From contig JBCFYV010000012.1 in the NCBI GenBank assembly GCA_039000515.1, positions 37,318,387 to 37,382,386 of the forward strand: a DNA stretch of 64,000 bases, in the 5' to 3' direction. The translations under genes were made by a program, and so were the position numbers. The DNA comes from Timema cristinae (lineage: Eukaryota; Arthropoda; Insecta; Phasmatodea; Timematidae). Below are positions 1 through 11,782 of this stretch, piece by piece (position 1 is the first letter of the stretch; each line of letters starts with the position of its first letter). The notes beneath the pieces are model-generated. The model worked only from the letters and a program-made list of their open reading frames with translations. It had not been told where the DNA came from and made no database searches.

Positions 1-2
1 AA

Positions 3-116
3 TTTGTGTTCTACTCAAATTACATGGATGTTCCCGGATTCGATTACCATGCTTTCACCAAACTGTTCTGCAAGTATGGCAGAGTAGAAGGCGTGACAGT
101 TTCAACGGACGTCTAA
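3..116 (+). CDS. Possible terminal coding exon, cut by the window edge
   Basis: Frame 3 is open from the window edge to a TAA at 114-116 and encodes 37 residues that look protein-like (FDYHAF, KLFCKYGRVEGV). Base composition is less AT-rich than the neighbourhood. Upstream sequence is outside the window, so length and start cannot be judged. I do not recognise the family. It could be the last exon of a host gene or the end of a transposon ORF; chance openness over 37 codons is also possible. Confidence 0.28.
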   Translation, partial: FVFYSNYMDVPGFDYHAFTKLFCKYGRVEGVTVSTDV

Positions 117-1860
117 CTCCTTGAACTCAACATTGAAGAAAGACCTGCATTTCGCTGGTCCGATGCCGCGAGCTACGGACACTACTCCCCTAGCGGACTT
201 CTTTGGCACCTTCTTTCTCCAATGCTCCAAGGCCCCCTTCCCCCCGTGCTTTCCTTCCCTTTTTCCTTGTTTACATGCCCAATTTGTTAGTCAGAAAAAG
301 AGTATATAATGGGCGATCTAGACAAGCTAGGTAGCTTGTCCGACATGTAACTCGGTAACTCTAAAACTTAGGAATAGCCGGTTTGCTTTATATGCTGCTA
401 ACTCTCCATGTTCTCTTCTTAGACCTTTCTGGTGGAAGTCTATTGCTAGCCCGGCTGTCTTGCAATCCTATACCCACTATCAACTTAACTTCCATTTGAC
501 TATTGCCGTGTCGCCTTGTACACGTTCTTTTCCCGTGCTACGGGTAGTTCCTATGTTTTTGGAGTTTTTAAGCCCTATCATTAACTGTTGTAACCCCATA
601 TCATCATTTTGTGTTATTTGTATGATAAATCTGTTTTGTTACCTATTCAATTCTCTTACACTTATAAAATATGTACCGCTACCCACCTAACTACGTATAT
701 AGAGATATATGAGGGAGGTGGTAGAGTTGCTATAAATTTTCTCAGTATAATATGATTATGTTATTCTTCTTGACTGAATATATTTGGTAGATAGTTAGTC
801 TATAGTATATGTATACTTTTGAAACGGAGAGTGACTAAAATACACTTAATCATCCATCCACCTCGAATAACTTCCTGTCACAATGTCTAAAGAAGTCAAT
901 TTAAATAGCTTGTCAAACCGACATACAGTCCACTTTTACATGGGAAATACACACCTGAAAGAGCAACTGTCTATAAGTCATTCACGAGCTAAGTTTACCG
1001 GAATGACAGCAAGAAATTTTACTAGAAGTGATTCCTAATATATCACTACGCCAAAAGCTGACATCTATCACTTTGGATGACTGTAATGAAAACAGATGGT
1101 AATATATTAATCAGATAGTTAACCACAGTAATTTAGGCCAATATTATTTATATATTTATTTGAGGTCGGACACAAAGTTTATTATAATTTTATTTCCCTT
1201 AAATAATATATTAACACCACTTTCACAAAAACTTCCAACGAACATATCTTTAAAATGGCGATTAACGAATCTAAACCATATCATTGAACATAACGGTAAA
1301 CAATTTTATTACAATGATGCAGACACGCAGTTGATGAAAATATTTTATTCAGTTAAATATTTCAAAATACGATAAAATAATCATAAAATCATTTATTGTA
1401 TGTAACAAAATGACAACAATTTTCTCTTTTCCAAGTAAATACGATGCCTTTGTTAAAAGGTATTGATGTGTGCACTATATTACACATAATCAGTAACGTT
1501 CCAAAACTAAAAATAAGTACTTTTAATTATGTTTAAAATATTGTTTTGAGTTGGATAAAAAGAAATTATTTAAAAAAATGAAATAGTATGAGAAAACTTA
1601 AATTTACGTTATTTTAAATGTAACATATAACAGGTAATTAAAGATCTTTACATTTATAACAAAACTGTGATATTTTACAAGTGTTGGCTACCCAAAACCT
1701 ATACATATGATTTTCGAACTGTAATCTAGGTAAAAACCTATCGTGAACGGAATATAAGTATACTAACGTTGGCAAGGGTATACCTTGGAGGCTGTCTACA
1801 CGTCGTACCCGAAATTATGTGATGTGATGATAGTTATTATGAATGTGTGGAGTAAGTGTA
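117..1860. other. Non-coding stretch, no gene seen
   Basis: The first part (about 117-700) is pyrimidine-rich and moderately GC-containing; if the left-edge exon is real this would be its 3' untranslated region. From 700 on it is plain AT-rich sequence. Open frames here (121-309, 460-690, 1160-1375) have no recognisable motifs. Confidence 0.4.
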
Positions 1861-1865
1861 AATCT

Positions 1866-2030
1866 TAAACCTAGCTTTAACTTCATTAATCAATCAGACC
1901 ATGGTGACCATTGGAACAGTTCCCCTTATAGGAAAAATACCTTTGGTACCACTGGGAATCGAACCCTAGGACCTCTAGATTCTTAGTCAGGGGCTCTGAT
2001 CACTAGTCCAAGAAACTGGTATTAGGAACA
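1866..2030 (-). repeat. tRNA-derived SINE (family D), minus strand
   Basis: Read on the minus strand, the segment has a tRNA-like head with a box-B-like GGTTCGATTCCC near 1950-1962 and a body ending in a run resembling TTAAAGCTAGGTTT. A second copy with the same head and body order lies at 27917-28052, also on the minus strand, which is the main support for calling it a family. Confidence 0.55.
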
Positions 2031-2099
2031 TTAATGACAGATAAAAAAAAAAGAGAGCAGTAAATCACAATGTGAAAAGGTAAAAATAAAAGTCCCATT

Positions 2100-2172
2100 G
2101 CACCCGGCTAGGAAATAAACCCGGTCTCTTGAGTTAGTGCCAAGAACAATAGTACACTCCTAAACCAAAGGG
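2100..2172 (-). repeat. SINE-head fragment (family E), minus strand
   Basis: A segment starting GCACCCGGCT and continuing through a degenerate tRNA-like pattern matches 28161-28250 in order and spacing. Only the head-like part is visible. Too degraded to give a tRNA identity. Confidence 0.4.
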
Positions 2173-4404
2173 TATTAAAATGTCAAGCAGAGTAATTTGT
2201 GTTTAGTATTTGCGCCTTTACATTCTTGACTGTGGTTTCATTTTATTATGACAGAGAATACACACGCTCATTGTCATCCACTGCCACGTAATTTCATACC
2301 TGACAATTTACTGTTGATTGTAGTAGCCAAAAAAATACTGACTAAGTCTAAGAGTAGAACTTGAGATACTCGAGCAAGTTCGTAAATTATTCAACCGTCA
2401 TGCCCGGTTCTGATGGTTGCAGGTGGTGCACACAGGGTATATTTCATTAAACCAGGCTCGAACCCATCATTCTCAGTGAGAAATACGTTCTGAGGTGAAT
2501 GTAATGATTTGTAAATAGATCAAGCCTTCCTAAAACAAATAGAGTAATTTTATTTAAGAGGATCACAACATAAAATTCTAAGGTAATTGAGAATTGTTTT
2601 ACTGGTTTTGAAGCTTTAGAACTGTCATTTACATAATAAATACTGAGGTGTGAGGATATTTCCCTTCAAGTAGGCGGCACTCTTATCTTTCACCTTATAA
2701 ACACACACTGATATCAGTAATAAATCTACAAACTAAATTATTTGTAGGTAGGTTGGCAAAGTGTTTGCTTCCTGCATAGAAGTGCGTAACTTTCCAACTT
2801 TAAGGGGATGGGGGAGCGTATAAAACGTATATGCTTAATTTGAGCCTTGCAAATAACCTGAACGTGTATTAAGACACGGTGACAATTTTATTTTTTAAAT
2901 TGGAGATTATATAATCACAACTTAAATTATATAAATAAAACTTAATGTAACATTTGCCCATTAAATTCTTAGCTTCATATTTAAAATACTATGTTTTAGC
3001 TAAACATGGATACACATTAAATATTATTGACACATACCAGATTCAAATAGGTCCAACACTTTTTTCGATAATGTCTTCAGTATTTGAAAACAGTGGGCTT
3101 ACTTACATAGGCCAGACTTAAGCCCTTATACTTTCAGGAAGTCCACTTTTGACCACCAACATTAATTGTAAGTCACTAAAATTAGCATTCTAAAAATATT
3201 TCATATTTGATTTATTAATAATAATTTTTAATATAAAAAGCTATTAAATTCTTCTAAAAATACTTTCTTTTATATAAATGTATACCTAATTTATCTTTAC
3301 GCTATTAATTAAACGGACCAAGAACGTAAACGCAACTGTAATTTTCCTCTTGTGGCAATAAGTTTCAAGTTTTAAAGTAACAAGATTCCTTTAAAAACCA
3401 TGTACACTTACTTGCCATTAACATTTTGGTTTAATTTTGTAGACAAAATAAAAAACCTTATTTATTATAAATTTACATTGATTTCGCCAAACACCTTCTT
3501 TCAATAATTACATATTATTTAAACTTGTTTAAATTATATAATAAATTCTTATATGATCCAAAACATGTTTATGTATACGACACAACCACTTGGTTAACCG
3601 TTTTTACTACATATTGTTTCCCAAATATTATTTAAAGTGACTTAGTTGAGTGAAACATATTCCCACCTTGCAGGAAGAACTGATACAACTGTCCGCATAA
3701 ATGAAGCACGCGCAATCTGTTTAGTAACTGCATTCAATGCTCGACGTTTGATTTAACTGAAACCTTCAAAAAAAACGCCAGGCTCACCAATGACCTACTG
3801 CTCTAAAGTTCCTGGCAAATTTTGAAATATACCTCTGGGACATTGGATTCGTTTCATTTTCAACGCCTGGTTTTGGTCAACTTCGGAGCCACAACGATTT
3901 AAAGATCCAGACCATGGGCTAGGCAAGCTATTCCTAGACCGAAAAATAAAGCGCTGGCGTGTCCTCTCACCAGGGGGGGTATAAACATTTATAGCGTCTG
4001 CCATTGTTCTCAATGGACCATCGGTCATCTAATGTCGGCAACTTTGACGCTTGACTAGAACAATGAGCTGACGAAGCAAAAGAAGGGAAATAAACTGTGA
4101 GCGAATATTTTACCTCCAGTCAAAAGTTCAATTTATAGTCTACCTCACATGGATAGATCACTATGAGTTCCATGAGGAGAGGAAGAGAGGGGGAATTTTA
4201 ACCTCCCAGAATCTTAATCATTTTTATAAAAACTTAAATTACAACAAAACACTTAAAATGTGTTGAAAATTTAAAAATTACTTTATTATAAGAATAAGCT
4301 CTCTACAATCTAATTTTAATAATATGAAGTATTTCTTAGAAAATAAAAACTTTTTTTTTGCTGTCAATAACGATAGTATTTTACTATATTAATAGTTATA
4401 TTAC
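2173..4404. other. Non-coding AT-rich stretch
   Basis: Contains a degraded SINE 3' part at about 2737-2890 (ending CCTGAACGTGTATTAAGACA, a variant of the tail shared by other SINEs in the window). No gene, RNA gene or other dated element is visible. Confidence 0.4.
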
Positions 4405-4655
4405 CAACCTTGGTGGCGTAGTTGGCTAACACGCTAGTTTCATGTTGAGCCAGACTGCCGAAGATGGGGAAAACGCGGTTCGAATCTAGGTCGGGTGAAC
4501 TGGGGTGGCTTTTCCTAAATGGTTTTCCACTCTCCTTCCACCCAAATGCAGGCTTACTTCCACTAAATTCAACCATCCCAATTCCTAATCTATTAGTATA
4601 ATTACTAATTAGTACTTAAGCGTACAACCCGAACGGGTAGAAAAACTCGGTGCTA
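4405..4655 (+). repeat. tRNA-derived SINE (family B)
   Basis: The head shows an A-box-like GTAGTTGGCTAACACGCTAG and a B-box-like GGTTCGAATCT at the spacing of a tRNA gene. The body contains TTCCTAAATGGTTTTCCACT and TCTCCTTCC, and the 3' end carries the hairpin ACCCGAACGGGT followed by a GGTGCT end. A closely similar copy is at 28612-28852. The head is SINE-linked, so I do not call a functional tRNA gene. Confidence 0.75.
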
Positions 4656-4765
4656 ATTAAAAGAAAAATGTTATCCTACAAGTATATGTATTGATTATTT
4701 AAAAGTGACAGCCACAAATTATATGACTTGACGTATGCACCTATGTAAATAAATCTAGTAATGTT
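4656..4765 (+). repeat. Unclassified interspersed repeat, copy 1 of 3
   Basis: A stretch containing GTGACAGCCACA, then ATGACTTGACGTATG and AGTAATG, aligns by eye with 23410-23545 and 61815-61935 in the same order. No coding potential or terminal repeats are visible, so it could be a fragment of a LINE untranslated region or of a DNA transposon. Confidence 0.4.
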
Positions 4766-5503
4766 TATAGGTTCCAGATAAGGACCTTCCTACCAAAATT
4801 GGGCTGCATTTTATATTAAAAAAGCGTTAAACAAAATAAAAGTGCCCTAAAACGTCCAATTTTAAAATCTTTAAAGATAATAGCACATTCAATAAATTCA
4901 ATTCATAAAAGTAAACTTCTGAATGACTCACTAGATCACGCTCAACTTAACTATAACAAACCACTGGCTTAGAACCTTTTCTCACAGTTAAAAATGTCAC
5001 TAAATATGTTGTGATGTATGAAAACTAAAACGTAACATACAGTATATTTACAGTATGCCTACTATTACATTTTCCAAATTTATAGGGATTACGATTTCCT
5101 TGAACATTATTTCAATTTTCAGCTTTCAATCCAATCTAATAGTTGCTAGACAAAGGAACAGTGGACGATGGGATTTTTAATCCAAGGCTACAGAGAGGCG
5201 ATAGGAAATCCACCTTAAAGTAGCGGGTTTAGCTCCCCTTTTTAATATGATGGGTAAAAAGTGGCTTGATAAATAAATCTAAATCAATCAATGTTAATTT
5301 GGTTCAATATAAAACAAATCATCGATAGGATGGAAAATTATCTGGCACCTGAAAATGATATTAATTACTTTAATGACAATGATCAAGTGAAAGAAAATGT
5401 CAAGTACGTGTAAACTCATAAATAAGCCGATGGTGTCACAGAGAAACAAACCGGTGGTGTCACACACAATATATTAAATAGCTCTAATAAAGTTTTAATC
5501 AAA

Positions 5504-5790
5504 GGAGAGCTGGTGGTCTAGGAGTAAGGTGTCAAACCTCTGTATTAAGGGTACGGGGCTCAAATCCAGGTCCCGTCACAGGTTTATCTGATCACCAAAC
5601 TCCTCCTTCACCTCTGTCGAAGTGACAAAGTAACGCTTTGTGAATGTATGGAATGCCAGGACCCCACCTTGTCTCGGTACCCACACTAAACTGTAGGTCC
5701 CCTCTGATTTCTGCCATCATCATTCTCACGTATTATGCTACCATTTGGGGATAGTGGAATTCACCTTAAGAGCCCATTTAAGAATTATGT
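5504..5790 (+). repeat. tRNA-derived SINE (family A), diverged copy
   Basis: The head carries CTGGTGGTCTAGGAGTAAGG (A-box region) and GGCTCAAATCC (B-box region). The body follows the family order: ATCTGATCACCAAAC, CTTCACCTCTG, GAATGCCAGG, CTAAACTGTAGGTCC, TACCATT. The shared 3' tail is missing. Other copies are at 24869, 30690, 36431, 39504 and 49447. Confidence 0.7.
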
Positions 5791-7320
5791 GTTAGCTGGT
5801 TTGCATGACCAACCTACGTAACCTATACAGCCTCGTAAATACATCGCAGGAAGAAGAGACTTGTTTTATTTTGTAAAGGAATGATGTAAAAGTTAGACTA
5901 GCTTCTAACTTTTTTGTTTTTTACTTAATTTATTTTTTATCATTTGCGAAAATATGCTAAAATTTACTATTTTTGACACAGCCTAAAAAATGCAATAACG
6001 CAGCGTTTTGACTTTTTATAAAATGAGATACCACTTTTAAATTCTTTAAGATCAATTTACTATAAAAATATTTATAATCCAAAGCTTAATTATCGAGTAA
6101 TTTGCTATCTACTTAAAGGCTGTAACGCTAAAATCTCGCCTCTTGTTACTAGGGCTATCTCTGGACGGAACACTGAACTATAGAGGGGTGGAGCCAAGAG
6201 TTGGTTAGGTCACTCCCAAATGTTACCTCACTCCAGCTGACACTCAAAACATTCCCACACCAGTCATCACTAAACAAAACAAGCCCAAACCAAAGGGTAT
6301 CTGATTCATTCATTAATTATGTACTTATTATGTTATTATTCGCACTCTCACGGCAATTTTATCTTGCCATAATAGTTTCAAGAAAATATGTTTTTGGTTT
6401 AAGTAATAGCAGGCAATGTTTTTAAAATGGCATGCGGTTGGGCGCGAGGCGGTCAGCGCCTGATATTGGAAACCAAACCTTCCCACCTCTTCACCTCTTT
6501 CTTATCTTCAAATGGCATGAAGTCAGGCGCACGACGGTCAGCGCCTGACATAGTGAAACCAAACTTCCCTCCCCTTAACCCATTGTCCTCCTCCTGCTAT
6601 AGCCATCTAGCTAGCTAGCATTGCTTATTCTTCTTTTGAAGGCGCACTCCCTTACGCGCCCTAAGGTTGAAATGAAAGCTTGTGAAATGTGTATAGCGTG
6701 AACCAGCAATAATTGTTGTCAGTCATCCTGCGTGCTCCTGCATCTTGAGGATGCGTGTGTTTATAATAATATTATGTAGGGCTATTTTAGGATAATGTTT
6801 ATTTGAGTTATATGTTTTAATATTTTTTGTAACTAGGCTTAATATGAATAGTTCAATTCAGGAGTTTAAGACAACGATATTGCAAGATTAACTCTTGATC
6901 AAAAGAGAGAATTGAATTCATAAGGTAGGCCATGTCCTGACTTTTGTATGGAACAAAGTGAAAACATACATACCTATATATTTATGCACATTACACAGCT
7001 GCAGAGTTTCTACAACACATCCACGTCCTTTGGGGAAGTCTTTCTTTTTATCTTTCCATGTTGTTTGTGATATTAATTTTTGAGTTTAACTAAATGAAAA
7101 TCTAGCAATTCCGAGATGTGTGTATTCTTTTAAATATATTATTTAGAAATAATTTATGAATTAAACAGGCTGCGCCCTCCAGCTTCTAAAGTGACGAGCC
7201 CCACTGAGCCCGATATTATTGTTTATAATGTATTTTACAAACCAAAGTTCACGTGAAACTGTACTACCATCCGCTAATATAAATAATGTGTGCCAAGTAT
7301 AGAAAAAAATTAGGGATTGA
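5791..7320. other. Non-coding stretch with short internal repeats
   Basis: Two related segments at about 6425-6480 and 6510-6565 share GGCATG, GGCGC and GGTCAGCGCCTGA, forming an imperfect direct repeat of about 85 bp. Nothing else is supported. Open frames over this stretch are low in complexity. Confidence 0.4.
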
Positions 7321-7322
7321 TA

Positions 7323-7575
7323 CCCACTTCAGTGGTCGTACGGTCTAAGGCGTCACTCTCATGTTAGATTGACCTGCTGCTAACGAAGAAATAGGGGTTT
7401 GAATCCCAATCGTGTCTATTGAGGGTAGATTTACCTAAATTGTTTCCCACTCTCCTTCCACGTGAATGTGGGTAGACTACCTCTAAGATTCTTGCTTTCT
7501 CACCCCTTCCCCCCATTATGAGTAATTATCATCTATGCGTATAACCTGAACAGGTAGTAAGACATAGTGATGTAA
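7323..7575 (+). repeat. tRNA-derived SINE (family C)
   Basis: The head resembles a tRNA with a long variable arm (GGTCTAAGGCGTCACTCTCA, then GGTTTGAATCCC). The body has TTACCTAAATTGTTTCCCAC and the 3' end a tail variant CCTGAACAGGTAGTAAGACA. Related copies are at 19507, 20978, 31821 and 61216. Confidence 0.7.
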
Positions 7576-7839
7576 AAATAAAATAAATTAGGGATTTAAC
7601 TGACCATACTTAAAAATATTAGACCTAGTAAATTCTTAATGCTGCTTGAGTCCAGGTACAGAAATAAAGTGATTAGTACAAATAATCGTTCATACTTTGT
7701 GGGTACAAACCTTACCAATTTTGAAGAGTTTTTGATTTACGGGTCCCTACGTTGTGCGCCAATTATGAAGTTTCGGACTTACGGATCCCTGTCTTGGGTC
7801 ACAATTGATGAGATATTACCGTTTAATTAGCTGATAATT

Positions 7840-7935
7840 GCCCCGTGGTCGAGCACTAATTAAAGCGGTCCAGTATTTTGATGTGGTGAGATAATTGGTA
7901 TTTATAGCCCCGTGATCGAGCGCCAATTAAAGAGT
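7840..7935 (+). repeat. Short direct repeat
   Basis: GCCCCGTGGTCGAGCACTAA at 7850 and GCCCCGTGATCGAGCGCCAA at 7907 are two copies about 57 bp apart, each followed by TTAAAG. A related motif with ATTGGTATTT nearby recurs at 24710-24750, so this is part of an interspersed repeat whose limits I cannot see. Confidence 0.45.
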
Positions 7936-8018
7936 TATTGGTGATTGGAATATTGTATAATTAATACACACTTATTATGTTGACATGCTTTTATTTCTAA
8001 ATCTCGGTTTATTTCTAG

Positions 8019-8130
8019 AGAAAATATATCATGTCGTCGACGAAATATATACGCGGCCTATTGCACGATCGTAGGGATCGCGGAAAGGAGCTGCAGTCCG
8101 AGTACTTCAAGGACTGGACTCCAAGTGCTA
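8019..8130 (+). CDS. Candidate host coding exon
   Basis: An acceptor-like TTTATTTCTAG ends at 8018 and a strong donor GTGAGT starts at 8131. Between them the frame with ATG at 8031 is open and encodes 33 complete codons, rich in charged residues (HDRRDRGKELQSEYFKDW), with GC content well above the flanks. It could be an internal exon (112 nt) or a first coding exon. I do not recognise the protein. No partner exon was found within several kb, which is normal for a genome with large introns but also limits confidence. Confidence 0.35.
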
Positions 8131-9160
8131 GTGAGTAGTGTGTAGTGTCCTTACATTGCACCATTCTTTGTAAATATCCATTGCTCATGGAAGCTTCGAG
8201 AAGGTCGTGTTATAAAAAATTAAAATACAAGACAAAAACATCTCGGTGTCACTAGAAGCTTCGAGAGCCGGAAACTGACTCAAGCTACTTTTTAAAATCT
8301 CTATTCGAACTTTCCATAATAGGAAGTTATTATTTAAAAATCTTATATTGTCAACTTGACTTGACTAACGTGATGCGCTCTGACGTCACTTACAGTAGCA
8401 TGTACCTTCTTATAAGAAGAAGTGCTTTAAGCGCCGTGTAATAGATTATAATTTAAATTAAATAAGATATGTTTATAAAATTAGGACGATATTATTGTCA
8501 ATGCTCTCACATATTCTTTAGGGGCAAAACAATATCATTACAATTTAGTAGTCTGCACACAATATTTAGCCATGTTATAGATTTTATTTTTGTAGGAATC
8601 TGAGTGTGCCATGTATCTGTTATTAAAACTAACTAGCTTGTGTGCCCGTTCTTCTAATGAGGAATCTTTAAGACGATTTATTTTTAATTATAATATAAAA
8701 TTATCCAAAGATAAAAATATCCAAAAGTGAAGATATTTTTTAATAATAATCGTTTATGTGTTTAAATTATATGACAAAACGTGAAAAATAAGCAGTCTGA
8801 CTAAAATATTATGTCAAAATAGGGATTTACTGTAATCCAAAAATCGTCGCATAAAAGCGATCATAATAGAAGTGTAACCACCTTTGAGTCCCAGAAATAA
8901 TAGTCAGGAAGGTTACAAAAGAATAAAAGCATTTTACTTACCACAAATATAATAGATGTACAATGATCGATTAGCAACATAATCACATATGATATGACGT
9001 AAAATGTTATAGGCATCGATATGTATCATAACACATCGCTAGAGTAGGTTTCCCATATCGCAAACAATATTATCACCCATAACTATTCATGAGAGATGTT
9101 TTGGTACAGAACGTATAAATTAGAAACATTTTCATGATTTGATATAGAATTTCACTCTAG
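8131..9160. other. Non-coding AT-rich stretch
   Basis: No gene seen. A segment at about 8628-8660 (ACTAGC and a CCCG context) resembles the start of the repeat at 41280, but the match is too short to call. Confidence 0.35.
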
Positions 9161-9165
9161 GTGCA

Positions 9166-9645
9166 ATTGTCTAGAAATATTAGAATTTGAAACATTAACA
9201 TAATTCATCATTTTACTTCACTTACGGAGAAATTTACTAGAAAAATTATAATTTGAAACATTAACATAATTCAACAAATTTCCCTAGAGGATGAATAAAT
9301 TGAAATGGTAGAATTTTAAACATTGGCATGATTCAACATTTTATTTCACTTACGGTGAAATTTACTAAATAGATTAGAATTTTAAACATTAACAAAATTC
9401 AATAAATTTCACCAAAGGTGAAATACACTGAAATATTAGAATTTGGAACACTAACATGATTAACCATTTTATTTTTATAGTGGTGAGATTGACTAGAAAG
9501 ATTAGAATTTGAAATATTAACATTATTCAACAAATTTCACTAAAGGTGAAAGAGATTGAAAGATTAGAATTTGAAGCATTACCATGATTCAACATTTTAT
9601 TTCACTTATGACTAGAAAGATTAGAATTTGAAACATATAACATAA
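9166..9645. repeat. Tandem array, about 128-bp dimeric unit
   Basis: The motif TTAGAATTTGAAACATTAAC and variants recur at about 9180, 9247, 9309, 9375, 9437, 9503, 9565 and 9622. Spacings are 66, 62, 66, 62, 66, 62 and 57 bp. The alternation means a two-part repeat of about 128 bp, with roughly four copies. Half-units alternate between a TTTTACTTCACTTACGG-type and an AACAAATTTC-type spacer. It is satellite-like with no coding capacity. Confidence 0.8.
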
Positions 9646-11651
9646 TACCTTATAGCTACCATGATTGACGTACGACATTAATGAAATTGAACAGTGATAG
9701 GTGGAAGTGCCCTGTCTAACCATACACTTAGGGGGAGTTAATCTCCCGTATAATTACTTTAGGGGCGACGCACGTTAACACTCAAGCGTGCAAGCCTCTG
9801 CTAAAAAAAAGGGACATCATATCTGTCATAAAGCTAATATACTCCAAAAACCCAAATTAAATTGATTAGAGTGGCGGTTAATATTAAACCAAAAGGTCAG
9901 ATACCTGAAGCAAAAATAAAGATCAAGTTCTGATGAGAACAATTAGTAAGGTTCCCCATAACGTTAAATTAATATTAATACGTGATATCAACATATCCCC
10001 TAAAATAGTCTACAAACTCTACCCATAATAACAAATCTCAATTCGCAAGCACTAAATAGTAATTTTGAAGAGACCCCCCCCCCCCCATTATTCGAAAGAT
10101 AATTTTAACGACTTTAATAAACCCTTAATTTAATACGCCGTTCTCACCTTTACCAAGTCAATGGTGCAAAGAGTGACAATACTAGCAAAACATCCCAATA
10201 TATAGCAACCAAACGGACAGCCATAACCACAGAGATTGGGGAGGATATGAGGGAGAAAGGAGGGAAAGGGGAGAGAGAGGAACGGAACGGGGACTCTGCT
10301 AGTAACCCATAGAACTAGAGGATGCTTCAAGAATAGCTATTTTTTCTCTGGCGTGGCTTTCTTCCCGAGCCGTCTGTAGAAAAACGGCTCATTTTAGTTT
10401 ATGGAACTGGAAATAAGAGGTCAATGCTTACGATCGCCAGAGTTCTAGTCCATCAGGGCAGAGGGTAAGTGTTACCCCATTTGCTTGGTCTTGTAATATG
10501 TAATTACAGAATTGTGAAATTTTATACGCCTTAAATTTTGGATTCAATTTTCACTATTTTCTGATCATCTGGAGGGGTCTTTGTAACTACTTTCAACTAT
10601 CATTTTCCTACTGCACAAAAAGTATTTTTTATATATAGTTTGAAATTTGAATCCTCCCACTACCACTCCCAAACCAATTCTCTGACCCTTGTTTTGAAAT
10701 TAAAAAAATTCGGACGCTTCTGGTTATTTGGCGTTGTTCCTATACCTGTATGTAAATATAAAAGGAAATGTTATGTTATATTAGCTTTGACATTTTTGGA
10801 GATGACACCCATCTTCCCATTTTCGATCTTTCATTTTGAAACTATTTTTTTTTCATAATGTTTGAGGTGTATCTTATAACAAGCTGACAAATTTAAATCT
10901 TTAACCACAGTGAGAAGTAGTTTTTAATATAGATTTTGGAATTCCCCTCCAAATATTTCACAAACCCCGAATTATAAAATTTAAATATTTACTTACTATA
11001 TGGGTATTTGGCACTACATTACTGATAATTCTTTATCAACGCAACTAAAAGCTTTGTTTTCGGTCCACACCCTCCTTCCTATTTCCTAGAGTTACATTTT
11101 AAAATTTAAAGTTATCAGATTTTATGATACGGTACAGTTATCTTTCTGCTGAATGTTGTTATATACTACACTGGTAAGTATTTGTTTCAATTAGTTTTGA
11201 AAATGTGGAATACATCCTTCCCCGTTTCGCTGACTTGAACTTTTAAATTTAAGTTTTTAGAACTTATATGAATATCTATAGTAGTACTTCTACATGTTTG
11301 CTAAATTTTATTGTTCTACCTCACCTAAAGTGATTAGTATATTTATAGCCCCACACCCCAATTTCCGGCGAAATATTTCTAGTTTTCTCGTACATAAACT
11401 TTTCTGGTATGGGGTAAAAAGAGCAAAAAATAGTTATGTATAACTAGTTAATTTATAACTGCATAGGTTTTATATATGCCTTCCACACGCAACTAGATGA
11501 CAAATGTTGTTGATGCCACTAGACACTGGTACCGCCAAACCCTGACGATAATTTTAACTGCTTTATGTTTTTAATAATGTTCACATTTATTTGGTAAGTA
11601 GTAATAAATGATAACATTAAATCTCTTTTGTTATTCTTTTATTGTCTTCTT
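9646..11651. other. Non-coding stretch with a C run and small hairpin
   Basis: Contains a run of C at about 10075-10086 and a hairpin GAGCCGT...ACGGCTC at 10367-10390. No gene or dated element seen. Several short frames (10130-10330 minus, 10640-10858 plus) lack motifs. Confidence 0.4.
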
Positions 11652-11782
11652 CTTATTTGAGCGTTAGTCTTCTATGAAGACATGTTTCGGTTTGTTATAT
11701 GGTTATATGATTTTACTCAGACCTGAAGATGGTATAATATATAGCACCGAAACATGTCATAAAAGACTAAAGCTCAAATAAG
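11652..11782. repeat. Inverted repeat, MITE-like hairpin
   Basis: Arms CTTATTTGAGCGTTAGTCTT...GACATGTTTCGG (left) and CCGAAACATGTC...AGACTAAAGCTCAAATAAG (right) pair over about 40 bp around a spacer of roughly 50 bp that contains CCTGAAGATGG. This may be a small nonautonomous element or a folded repeat end. No target duplication was identified. Confidence 0.6.
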
